Program-made: the position numbers and the translations under genes
Assembly (NCBI GenBank): GCA_902609035.1
Contig: CACLQG010000023.1
Span: forward strand, 1 to 17,835
DNA: 17,835 nt
Direction: 5' to 3'
DNA from: an uncultured Bacteroidota bacterium
GTDB taxonomy: Bacteria > Bacteroidota > Bacteroidia > Flavobacteriales > Flavobacteriaceae
Notes under the pieces: model-generated
What the model was told of the DNA's origin: nothing
Seen by the model: only the letters and a program-made list of their open reading frames with translations
Databases searched by the model: none
Shown: positions 1 to 7,061 of the stretch, one piece after another
Numbering within the stretch: position 1 is the first letter of the stretch
How the letters are laid out: every line of letters starts with the position of its first letter

Positions 1-452
1 CTTAATTTCAATGAATATGAGAGGTCAAGTGTAATTTCATTTGGTCTTTTTGATCCTTGGTCGATAATGGTTCCAGCCATAATATTATTGAACTGCACAT
101 TTCCATAACTGAAGTATTTGAGACTAGTTGCCCATGCACTTCTTTCATTGATTTTATTGAAATAAGTCAAGCTCCCCAAGAAAATATCATCAACCAACTG
201 TCTTAAATAGGGGGTGTAACTCAACCCAAGTCCACTATTACTTTGGGAAAAGGCATATTTAGCTGGGTTCCATTGCTGTGCATATGAGTCGGGGGAGGTG
301 GCAACACCTAGCTCACCCATCCCTGCTGCTCTCGCATCGGGGGTAATCAATAGAAAAGGTACACCTGTAGTTATGATTCGATCCTGGCCATTTGCTTGGG
401 CGACTAAAAAAAGGACAGTAAAAATCGGAATTAATGGGCGCATTAAATTCAT
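1..452 (-). CDS. porV: PorV (LptO) N-terminal part, T9SS outer-membrane protein, cut by the window edge
   Basis: PorV is an outer-membrane beta-barrel that carries type IX secretion cargo from the translocon to the sortase PorU. Reading the minus strand from the ATG at 452-450 gives 150 residues to the window edge with no stop. Residues 1-22 form a signal peptide (basic start, hydrophobic core, Ala-Asn-Gly before Gln23). The family hallmark follows: TGVPFLLITPDARAAGMGE (about 29-47), then a segment with QQWNPAKY (59-66), SYTPYLRQLVDD (78-89) and a strand ending SYSLKL (145-150). A Met at residue 4 is an alternative start. The gene is divergent from gldJ. The rest of PorV is not contiguous here: a matching C-terminal part lies on the other strand at about 3600-4280, after truncated murF. 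About 20-30 residues seem to be missing between the two parts, judged from my memory of the family. Identification is firm; whether the gene is intact beyond the left edge cannot be seen. Confidence 0.9.
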   Translation of the reverse strand, partial: MNLMRPLIPIFTVLFLVAQANGQDRIITTGVPFLLITPDARAAGMGELGVATSPDSYAQQWNPAKYAFSQSNSGLGLSYTPYLRQLVDDIFLGSLTYFNKINERSAWATSLKYFSYGNVQFNNIMAGTIIDQGSKRPNEITLDLSYSLKL

Positions 453-672
453 GTTTTGTCTTTTTCAATCTATAACGTAACAACGAAACATTTGTTGTAT
501 GTCAATGGTCAGCAGTTATTAATAACTTTAAAAAATAGATTTTAATCTATATGATATAATATATTCTCTTTTGTAACGTTATTCTAAGACAAATGCATAA
601 TGTATTAATTGATGATTAACATTAAGACCTATATAATTAGTATATTGCTTTTAAATTAGATATCCTGATCCT
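453..672. promoter_or_regulatory. Divergent porV/gldJ intergenic region with short palindromes
   Basis: This 220-base, very AT-rich gap separates two genes read outwards, so it should hold both promoters. Direct reading shows a perfect 12-base palindrome GTTATTAATAAC (515-526), a dyad TAGATT-TT-AATCTA (536-549), and a weaker ACAAC/GTTGT pair (480-484 with 494-498). They could be operator sites or chance in AT-rich DNA. I found no full TAnnTTTG box for either gene, so promoter positions are not assigned. Confidence 0.4.
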
Positions 673-2373
673 ATGAAAATTAATTTTTTAAAAGAAACGA
701 TTTTTGTTGCCACAATTACATTGCTTGTATTGTCTTGTGGAGGGAGAAATAACATGTCCAGAGCTACTGGATGGGGAATCAACTCAAAAGATGGAGGTTT
801 TCAATATAACATTGAATTTGAGGACCAAGAGAATGGTCCTGGTTTAGTGTTTATTGAAGGTGGAACTTACACTAAGGGACAAGTACAAGACGACGTCTTA
901 CACGACTGGAATAATACTCCCACCAAACAACACGTAATGTCCTTTTACATTGATGAAACAGAAGTTACTAACCTAATGTATATGGAATATTTGGATTGGT
1001 TGGAAACTGTATTTCCTTTGAGCGAACCTACATATCGTCAGATCTATGAAGGTGCTTTACCCGATACACTAGTATGGCGCAACACTTTGGGTTATATGGA
1101 AGAATTAACTACAAATTACCTCAGGCATCCCGCTTATTCAGAATATCCAGTAGTGGGAATCAACTGGTTGCAAGCAGTACAATTCTCTGAATGGAGAACA
1201 AATAGGGTTAATGAGTTCATTCTTGAAAGAGAATCTTATGTCCAAAAAAATATTCGATATAGTGAAAATGACGGGGGAGTTGTGAACTCTAATAGTACTT
1301 TTAGTACCGATGCTTACCTGAAAAGACCCGAAACTTCTTATGGTGGGTTGATGGCTTCAGATAGTTTGATGGGCAAAAGCGGTACCATAAAAAAGGATAC
1401 TGCTACTGTAAATGTATACGCGGGTGTTGATAAAGGGGTATTACTTCCCTCCTACAGATTACCTACAGAGGCAGAATGGGAATACGCAGCACTAGCACTT
1501 GTAGGCGATAGAGAATACAATACCTATAGAGGAAAGAAAAAATATCCATGGTCTGGTGAATATACTCGATCAGATGAAAGAAGAAGTGAAGGGGATCAAT
1601 TAGCGAATTTTAAATTTGGAAAAGGAGACTATGGAGGAATCGCGGGTTGGTCAGATGACGGAGGTGATATTACGGTTCAGGTGAAAAGCTATCCTCCCAA
1701 TGACTTTGGTGTATATGATATGGCAGGAAATGTTTCTGAATGGGTATCAGATGTTTATAGACCTATTATTGACGACGAAGCCAATGACTTTAATTATTAC
1801 AGAGGTAATATATATCTCAAAAATGCCATAGGAGAAGATGGGAAAGCGACCATCCTCTCACCAGATGAGTTGGTCTATGATACATTACCCAATGGAAAAG
1901 TTATGTTAAAAAGACTTCCAGGTGATTTGGATAAAGTTCCAATTGATGAGGAAGAAACCTTCTTGAGACAAAATTTCTCTGAAAGTGACAACCGAAACTT
2001 TAGAGATGGTGACAAAGAATCAACAAGAAATTTTGCTAGCTACAATAACTCAGATGATGACAATCCCAATAAAAGGCCTGAAACAACCGGCATGTATGAT
2101 GCGCCAACCCATCCAAAGGTAACTCTTGACGATGAGGGAAATATCATCAGAGCTATTGATAAATCTGAACGAAGAACTTCACTTATTACAGATGAAGTAA
2201 GGGTTTTCAAAGGGGGGTCTTGGAAGGATCGAGCTTATTGGCTAGACCCTGCCCAACGAAGGTATCTTCCACAATATATTGCTACAGATTATATTGGCTT
2301 TAGATGTGCTATGTCCAGACTTGGACAAAAAAGCAGAATTAAAAAGACCGCAAGACATAAACGCGGCAGATAA
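673..2373 (+). CDS. gldJ: Gliding motility / T9SS lipoprotein GldJ
   Basis: GldJ is an outer-membrane lipoprotein needed for gliding and type IX secretion in Flavobacterium johnsoniae. The 566-residue product fits the family. Residues 1-22 are a lipoprotein signal with lipobox VLSC (lipidated Cys22). The body is a formylglycine-generating-enzyme/sulfatase-modifying (C-type-lectin-like) fold: GLVFIEGGTYTKG (57-69), YIDETEVTN (92-100), YRLPTEAEWEYAA (261-273), NDFGVYDMAGNVSEW (343-357) and, near the end, VFKGGSWKDRAYWLDPAQRR (511-530) and DYIGFRC (539-545). A polar, acidic insert (about 363-508) separates the last two blocks. The tail after 550 is strongly basic. GldJ is thought to be structural; I see nothing that argues for catalysis. 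It is divergent from porV and followed by a strong terminator. The ATG at 673 is the only start that gives the lipoprotein signal. Confidence 0.95.
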   Translation: MKINFLKETIFVATITLLVLSCGGRNNMSRATGWGINSKDGGFQYNIEFEDQENGPGLVFIEGGTYTKGQVQDDVLHDWNNTPTKQHVMSFYIDETEVTNLMYMEYLDWLETVFPLSEPTYRQIYEGALPDTLVWRNTLGYMEELTTNYLRHPAYSEYPVVGINWLQAVQFSEWRTNRVNEFILERESYVQKNIRYSENDGGVVNSNSTFSTDAYLKRPETSYGGLMASDSLMGKSGTIKKDTATVNVYAGVDKGVLLPSYRLPTEAEWEYAALALVGDREYNTYRGKKKYPWSGEYTRSDERRSEGDQLANFKFGKGDYGGIAGWSDDGGDITVQVKSYPPNDFGVYDMAGNVSEWVSDVYRPIIDDEANDFNYYRGNIYLKNAIGEDGKATILSPDELVYDTLPNGKVMLKRLPGDLDKVPIDEEETFLRQNFSESDNRNFRDGDKESTRNFASYNNSDDDNPNKRPETTGMYDAPTHPKVTLDDEGNIIRAIDKSERRTSLITDEVRVFKGGSWKDRAYWLDPAQRRYLPQYIATDYIGFRCAMSRLGQKSRIKKTARHKRGR

Positions 2374-2380
2374 TCATATT

Positions 2381-2406
2381 AAGGCATCAATTGATGCCTT
2401 TTTTTT
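2381..2406 (+). terminator. Rho-independent terminator after gldJ, abutting the murF start codon
   Basis: The arms AAGGCATCAA (2381-2390) and TTGATGCCTT (2391-2400) are perfect reverse complements, with an effective loop of about four bases, and the 3' arm runs into a T tract to 2406. The hairpin begins 7 bases after the gldJ stop. The murF ATG is at 2407, directly after the last T, so this element occupies the whole murF translation-initiation region. Confidence 0.85.
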
Positions 2407-3639
2407 ATGAATTTAACACAACTCCACGATTATTTTAAAGATTCCTCAGGAGTGGTAACAGATAGTCGTGAACTAAATCAGGACTCTTTCTTTATCTCCC
2501 TCAAAGGAGAAAATTTCGACGGAAATCAGTTTGCAAAAATGGCACTTGAAAGTGGAGCTAAATACGCATTAGTCGACCGCCCTGAAATTGCAAAAGAAAA
2601 CAATCGTTTGATCCTTGTAAATGATACAATGCAGACTCTTCAAGAACTTGCTCAATTTCACAGAAAAAGCCTTAAAACTAAAATCATTGCAATAACGGGT
2701 AGTAATGGTAAAACTACTACTAAGGAATTGATAAAAAGTGTATTGTCTCAAAAATTTAAAACGCAAAGTACAAAAGGTAATTTTAATAACCATATAGGGG
2801 TACCTTTGACACTTCTTAATTTTGATGAGAACACGGATATTGGAATTGTAGAAATGGGAGCCAATCACCAAAAAGAAATTGATTTTTTGTGTCAGCTTGC
2901 ACAACCTGAAATTGGCTTGATTACTAACTTTGGTGAAGCTCATTTGGAGGGATTTGGCGGATTGGAGGGAGTAATTAAAGGTAAATGTGAATTGTATGAG
3001 TATCTCTCTAAAACTAAAGGAACTATTATTTTAAATACAGATGACTCAATACAAAAGAAATGGCAATTTTATAGTCCTCATTTTACTTTTGGTGAAAATG
3101 CTGAGGCTGAATGCCATCTTGAATATTTAAAAAGAAAGTCTCAACCTCTGACTATCCGAACAGAAGGCAAAACCATAAAAAGTCAATTATATGGAGAATA
3201 TAATTATACTAATCTGGGGGTAGCAATTGCCTTAGGCAAGTTTTTTGGTTTGACTTTTGAACAAATAAAATTGGGTATTTCTTGTTATAAGCCTAGTAAT
3301 AATCGATCGCAAATCATTCAAAGAGAAAGTAATACAATCATTTTAGATGCCTATAATGCCAACCCTACAAGTATGCGTGCCTCTATTAACTCTTTTGAAA
3401 ATAACAGAAAAAAAAGAGGAGTAGTAATTTTGGGAGATATGTTTGAATTAGGAAAATATACTGAGGAGGCACATCAAAAAGTACTGAATCAACTAATTTC
3501 TACAGATATAGACGAAATACTCTTGTTGGGAACACATTTTTTTGGAACCAATTCACAAGATTCTAGGGTTCAGTTTTTCAAATCAGATGCAGAGATTAGA
3601 AGTTACCTGATATGGATGCTACATCTGCCAATAGTTTAG
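2407..3639 (+). CDS. murF: UDP-N-acetylmuramoyl-tripeptide--D-alanyl-D-alanine ligase MurF, C-terminal tail replaced
   Basis: MurF is the cytoplasmic ligase that adds D-Ala-D-Ala to the UDP-MurNAc-tripeptide, the last soluble step of peptidoglycan precursor synthesis. Visible motifs: N-terminal TDSR (18-21); ATP P-loop GSNGKTT (98-104); TKGNFNNHIGVPLTLL (122-137); VEMGANH (148-154); ITNFGEAHLEGFGG (172-185); the region of the carbamylated Lys (GVIKGKCELY, 188-197); DAYNANPTSM (314-323); LGDMFELG (342-349). Homology appears to stop near residue 400. The last ten residues (LIWMLHLPIV) read out of frame through porV sequence, and the usual ending, an ILIKGSRGM-like motif plus a short helix (roughly 20-30 residues), is absent. 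The reading frame is therefore a fusion product of a rearrangement, with the crossover at about 3600-3612. Since MurF is essential, an intact copy or an intact version of this locus probably exists. The start follows a terminator T tract with no ribosome-binding site. Confidence 0.9.
   Translation: MNLTQLHDYFKDSSGVVTDSRELNQDSFFISLKGENFDGNQFAKMALESGAKYALVDRPEIAKENNRLILVNDTMQTLQELAQFHRKSLKTKIIAITGSNGKTTTKELIKSVLSQKFKTQSTKGNFNNHIGVPLTLLNFDENTDIGIVEMGANHQKEIDFLCQLAQPEIGLITNFGEAHLEGFGGLEGVIKGKCELYEYLSKTKGTIILNTDDSIQKKWQFYSPHFTFGENAEAECHLEYLKRKSQPLTIRTEGKTIKSQLYGEYNYTNLGVAIALGKFFGLTFEQIKLGISCYKPSNNRSQIIQRESNTIILDAYNANPTSMRASINSFENNRKKRGVVILGDMFELGKYTEEAHQKVLNQLISTDIDEILLLGTHFFGTNSQDSRVQFFKSDAEIRSYLIWMLHLPIV
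3600..3612. other. Rearrangement junction murF/porV
   Basis: Left of this interval the reading frame encodes MurF up to DAEIRSY; right of it a different frame encodes PorV from about PDMDATSANS. A stop in the PorV frame at 3597-3599 sets the left limit, and loss of MurF-like residues after SYL sets the right limit. No insertion sequence, target duplication or long repeat is visible at the join, and nothing near 3590-3625 matches the first 25 bases of the window in either orientation. This suggests a join with little or no homology. Confidence 0.8.
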
Positions 3640-4280
3640 GAGTAGATATTTCAGGATTTTATCAAAGTTTAAATTTTGATATGGGAAAATTCAATGGATT
3701 AGCCAGAGCGGGATTCAATATTTCAAATATAGGACCCAGACTCAAATATGATGAAGGAGGTCAAATGGATTTTATACCAACCAACCTTAGAATGGGTACA
3801 GGTATGGATTTAATTTTTGATAAATTCAATATCCTTGGAGTATATTTGGAATTCTCAAAGCTTTTGGTTCCTACACCAGTGATCTTCTTAGATAATAAAA
3901 ATCAACCTCAGGGATACCGCCAACCCGACATCAACTTCTTAAATGGAATATTCAGGTCATTTAATGATGCACCGGGGGGTATAAAAGAAGAGTTAAAAGA
4001 AATAACATGGGCATTGGGATTTGAATATACTTTCGCTGAGACGTTGGCCATAAGAACGGGATATTTTAATGAAAGCGAAGAAAAGGGTTCTCGCCGATAC
4101 ATGACTTTCGGAGCAGGGCTGGAGCTTAATGGAATAACTATCGATATCTCTTATTTGTCCTCCACTTCAAAAATCAGAAATCCTCTGGAAAATACTCTTA
4201 GATTCTCTCTCAGTTTTAATTTTGATGGTTTTAGTAAGGCTTCAGAAGTAGAAGAAGTGCCAGCATATGTTTCCGAATAA
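3612..4280 (+). CDS. porV: PorV (LptO) C-terminal part, joined to truncated murF
   Basis: This is the C-terminal two thirds of the barrel whose N-terminus is at 1-452 on the minus strand. Family blocks are clear: ANSLGVDISGFYQS (6-19), FNGLARAGFNISNIGP (28-43), LLVPTPVIF (83-91), GIFRSFNDAPGGIKEELKE (111-129), ALGFEYTFAETLAIRTGYFN (133-152), and the ending RNPLENTLRFSLSFNFDGF. The PorV frame can be read back to 3600 (Lys-Leu-Pro-Asp before the Met), where a stop at 3597-3599 shows that the sequence further left is not porV. The ATG at 3612 is just the first Met after the junction, not a true start, and there is no signal peptide, so the fragment could not be exported. In several Bacteroidota I recall porV upstream of pdhA, as seen here, so this copy probably sits in its native right-hand context. 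A further hydrophilic tail follows the last beta strand. Confidence 0.88.
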   Translation: MDATSANSLGVDISGFYQSLNFDMGKFNGLARAGFNISNIGPRLKYDEGGQMDFIPTNLRMGTGMDLIFDKFNILGVYLEFSKLLVPTPVIFLDNKNQPQGYRQPDINFLNGIFRSFNDAPGGIKEELKEITWALGFEYTFAETLAIRTGYFNESEEKGSRRYMTFGAGLELNGITIDISYLSSTSKIRNPLENTLRFSLSFNFDGFSKASEVEEVPAYVSE

Positions 4281-4288
4281 ATTTTATG

Positions 4289-4305
4289 AATCAATTTCAT
4301 TGATT
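4289..4305 (+). terminator. AT-rich hairpin after porV, weak terminator
   Basis: AATCAAT (4289-4295), loop TTC and ATTGATT (4299-4305) form a perfect 7-base stem nine bases after the porV stop. The following TAGTTTTATC is only modestly T-rich and the stem has few G:C pairs. It may separate porV from pdhA, but termination would be inefficient. Confidence 0.4.
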
Positions 4306-4332
4306 TAGTTTTATCAAAAGGACATAATTCAG

Positions 4333-4340
4333 TAATTTTG
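4333..4340 (+). promoter_or_regulatory. Probable -7 box of the pdhA promoter (TAATTTTG)
   Basis: TAATTTTG matches the Bacteroidota primary sigma -7 consensus TAnnTTTG exactly and lies 33 bases upstream of the pdhA ATG at 4374. No clear -33 TTG is found at the usual spacing of about 19-21 bases; the nearest TTG, at 4300-4302, is too far away. If it is used, transcription would start near 4346-4348. That would rule out the in-frame TTG at 4338 as a translation start. Confidence 0.5.
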
Positions 4341-4373
4341 AAAAGAAGTTTAATTGATAATCTAGACTATTTA

Positions 4374-5375
4374 ATGAAAAAAATAACAAAGGCAACCTAT
4401 CTCAAATGGTATGAAGAGATGTTCTTTTGGCGCAAATTTGAGGATAAATTAGCTGCTGTTTATATTCAACAAAAAGTTAGAGGTTTTCTCCATCTTTATA
4501 ATGGTCAAGAGGCTATACTTGCAGGAGCACTCCACGTTATGGAATTGGGTAAAGACAGAATGATAACTGCCTACAGAAATCATGTCCAACCTATAGGTAT
4601 GGGAGTTGACCCTAAACGTGTAATGGCAGAGTTGTTTGGAAAATCTACAGGAACATCTATGGGTTTGGGAGGTTCCATGCATATTTTTTCGAAGGAGCAT
4701 AAATTTCATGGAGGTCACGGAATAGTAGGGGGGCAAATCCCACTCGGTGCTGGTATGGCTTTTGGAGATAAGTATTTCAATAGGGATAATGTTACCCTTT
4801 GCTTTATGGGTGACGGTGCAGTTAGGCAAGGCTCTCTTCACGAAACCCTTAACCTTGCCACTTTATGGCAACTGCCTGTAGTTTTTGTGGTTGAGAATAA
4901 CGGTTATGCCATGGGAACCTCAGTAGCTAGAACGGCAAGTCATCAGGAAATTTGGAAATTAGGATTGGGTTACGAAATGCCATGCGGTCCCGTTGACGGG
5001 ATGGACCCAGTTGCAGTAGCCAAAGGTTTGGACAAAGCTATCAATCACGCAAGAAATGGTAAAGGCCCTTCTTTTCTCGAAATGAAGACTTATAGATACA
5101 GGGGGCACTCCATGTCTGATGCCCAAAAATATCGTACAAAAGAAGAGGTAGAAGAGTACAGAAAAATTGATCCCATCTCCCAAGTCAAGGAAATCATACT
5201 GAAAAATAAGTACGCAACTAATGAACAGCTCGGCGAAATAGACGCTAAGGTCAAAGCAGCAGTAACAGAATGTGAAAAATTTGCCGAGGGATCACCCTTT
5301 CCTGAAAAATCAGTTATGTATGATGCGGTTTACGAACAAGAAGATTACCCTTTCTTAAAGCATAAATTGGACTAG
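4374..5375 (+). CDS. pdhA: Pyruvate dehydrogenase E1 component, alpha subunit
   Basis: With the beta subunit, E1 uses thiamine diphosphate (ThDP) to decarboxylate pyruvate and pass the acetyl group to the lipoyl arms of E2. The product is 333 residues, normal for the family. Seen: YNGQEAILAGAL (42-53), YRNHVQP (67-73), the glycine-rich GTSMGLGGSMHIF (93-105), the ThDP/Mg motif from GDG (146-148) to ENN (174-176), and the regulatory-loop segment RYRGHSMSD (241-249). The frame is open from a TTG at 4338, but I chose the ATG at 4374 because the family starts at MKK(I/V)TK and because the upstream TTG lies inside a likely -7 box. The pdhA stop and pdhC start are separated by a single base, so the two are surely co-transcribed. 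No beta subunit (pdhB) is in the window; in many Bacteroidota it lies elsewhere. Confidence 0.95.
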   Translation: MKKITKATYLKWYEEMFFWRKFEDKLAAVYIQQKVRGFLHLYNGQEAILAGALHVMELGKDRMITAYRNHVQPIGMGVDPKRVMAELFGKSTGTSMGLGGSMHIFSKEHKFHGGHGIVGGQIPLGAGMAFGDKYFNRDNVTLCFMGDGAVRQGSLHETLNLATLWQLPVVFVVENNGYAMGTSVARTASHQEIWKLGLGYEMPCGPVDGMDPVAVAKGLDKAINHARNGKGPSFLEMKTYRYRGHSMSDAQKYRTKEEVEEYRKIDPISQVKEIILKNKYATNEQLGEIDAKVKAAVTECEKFAEGSPFPEKSVMYDAVYEQEDYPFLKHKLD

Positions 5376-5376
5376 A

Positions 5377-7023
5377 ATGGCAGAGCTAATAAATATGCCT
5401 CGTTTGAGTGACACTATGGAAGAGGGCACCGTAGCCAAATGGTATAAGAAGGTTGGTGATACGATTAAAGAAGGTGATATCCTCGCTGAGATCGAAACAG
5501 ATAAGGCCACCATGGAATTTGAGTCATTTCAAGAAGGGGAGCTGCTTCACATTGGAATTGAAGAAGGAGGAACTGCCCCTGTAGATTCTTTGTTGGCAAT
5601 TATAGGTTATAAAGGTGAAGATATCAAGGATATGATTGGTGTGGCTGATACAGCAGGAAATGCAAAAGGAGAATCCACAGATTCCCCAGCCCCAAAAAAT
5701 TCTAATACTCCAGCCGCTTTAACAGAAACCAGTGATGAAAAAACCTTAATGCCAGAAGGTGTAGAGGTTATTAGTATGCCTCGACTGAGCGATACAATGG
5801 AAGAAGGAACAGTAGCCAAATGGAATAAAAAGGTTGGTGACACAGTAAATGAAGGGGATATTTTGGCAGAAATAGAAACTGATAAAGCCACCATGGAGTT
5901 TGAATCTTTTTACACAGGAACTCTCCTTTACATCGGTCTTCAGGAAGGTGAATCTGCTGAAGTAGACTCTGTTTTAGCCGCCATTGGTAAAGAGGGAATA
6001 GACCCTGCGATTGTGAAAGCAGCTATTCAAACTACTAAACCTGAAACTGTAAAAAAAGAAGAAGTCAAGACTGAAGCACTTGCTCCCCTCGTTCCTGAAG
6101 AAAAACAAACATCTAAACCAGCCTTTACTTCTCCAGTAGTGAGTGCTTTTGTAAACAATGCAAATCATAATGGTAGATTAATCGCTTCACCCCTCGCCAA
6201 AAAACTTGCTGAAGAGAAAGGTATTAGCCTTGAACAAATCCAAGGCTCTGGTGATGGGGGGAGAATTATCAAACGCGATATTGAAAATTTTAAAGGTTCG
6301 GTAAGAAGCTTTAAAGCTGCCTCCGGGCCCACTGGTATTGAAAGTGGAACAGAATTGGCCAATAGTAATATGAGAAAAGCCATTGCCAAAAGGTTGTCCG
6401 CATCTAAGTTTTCCGCTCCTCACTACTATTTGGGAGTAGAGTTGGATATGGATAATGCAATTGCATTTAGACAGCAATTCAATACTCTGCCAGAAACAAA
6501 AATATCTTTTAATGATATAGTTATGAAAGCTGTAGCTTTGGCGTTAAAAGAGCACCCTCAAGTCAATTCTCAGTGGTTCGATGATAAAATTATTCAAAAT
6601 CATCATGTCCATCTAGGGGTAGCGGTTGCTGTCGAAGACGGTCTTGTTGTTCCAGTTGTTAAATTTACAGATGAGTTGGATTTAAGAGAAATAGGAGTAA
6701 CTATAAAAGATTACGCACTCAGAGCAAGAGAAAAAAAATTAACTCCTGCAGAAATGGATGGAAGTACCTTTACTGTATCTAATTTGGGAATGTTTGGGAT
6801 TCAAGAGTTCACCTCTATTATCAACCAACCCAACTCAGCTATTCTATCCGTAGGAGCAATTGACAAAAAGCCAGTAGTGAAGGAAGAAACAATTGTTGTG
6901 GGTAACACAATGAAGCTCACTTTGGCTTGTGATCACAGAACGGTGGACGGTGCTACAGGAGCTCAGTTTTTGCAGACGTTAAGACTTTTCATCGAAAACC
7001 CCATTCGACTCCTGGTTTCCTAA
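5377..7023 (+). CDS. pdhC: Dihydrolipoamide acetyltransferase (E2) of pyruvate dehydrogenase, two lipoyl domains
   Basis: E2 is the core of the pyruvate dehydrogenase complex and transfers acetyl groups from lipoyl-lysine to CoA. Domain order over 548 residues: lipoyl domain 1 (about 1-78, lipoyl Lys43 in ETDKATME); a Pro/Ala/Thr/Ser linker; lipoyl domain 2 (about 131-206, Lys170 in the same motif); a second linker rich in Lys and Glu (about 214-262); the peripheral subunit-binding domain (267-305, IASPLAKKLAEEKGI then GSGDGGRIIKRDIE); and the catalytic acyltransferase domain (about 325-548) with FTVSNLGMFG (465-474) and the active-site HRTVDG (His520, Asp524). The two lipoyl domains share 42 of 45 residues across 7-51 and 134-178. 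The start is one base after the pdhA stop. All parts look intact. Confidence 0.95.
   Translation: MAELINMPRLSDTMEEGTVAKWYKKVGDTIKEGDILAEIETDKATMEFESFQEGELLHIGIEEGGTAPVDSLLAIIGYKGEDIKDMIGVADTAGNAKGESTDSPAPKNSNTPAALTETSDEKTLMPEGVEVISMPRLSDTMEEGTVAKWNKKVGDTVNEGDILAEIETDKATMEFESFYTGTLLYIGLQEGESAEVDSVLAAIGKEGIDPAIVKAAIQTTKPETVKKEEVKTEALAPLVPEEKQTSKPAFTSPVVSAFVNNANHNGRLIASPLAKKLAEEKGISLEQIQGSGDGGRIIKRDIENFKGSVRSFKAASGPTGIESGTELANSNMRKAIAKRLSASKFSAPHYYLGVELDMDNAIAFRQQFNTLPETKISFNDIVMKAVALALKEHPQVNSQWFDDKIIQNHHVHLGVAVAVEDGLVVPVVKFTDELDLREIGVTIKDYALRAREKKLTPAEMDGSTFTVSNLGMFGIQEFTSIINQPNSAILSVGAIDKKPVVKEETIVVGNTMKLTLACDHRTVDGATGAQFLQTLRLFIENPIRLLVS
5395..5910 (+). repeat. Internal duplication: two lipoyl-domain copies within pdhC
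   Basis: The segments 5395-5529 and 5776-5910 encode lipoyl domains that agree at 42 of 45 residues, while the DNA differs at about 27 of 135 bases, nearly all at synonymous positions. The span between them is linker and the remainder of domain 1. This is an old duplication kept under strong protein-level constraint rather than a recent DNA repeat. Confidence 0.85.
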
Positions 7024-7061
7024 ATCAGGAATTTTAAAACATACCAATTAAATATAAAAGA

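Noticed and set aside
298..480. Plus-strand open frame opposite the PorV signal-peptide region
   Set aside because: It is the complement of clear PorV coding sequence and resembles no family.
3580..3630. Invertible-switch hypothesis with recombinase sites at the murF/porV junction
   Set aside because: No inverted repeat shared with the left edge and no invertase gene is visible, so a programmed switch is not supported by this window.
4338..4373. In-frame TTG start that adds 12 residues to PdhA
   Set aside because: It overlaps a good -7 box, and the family begins at the ATG at 4374.
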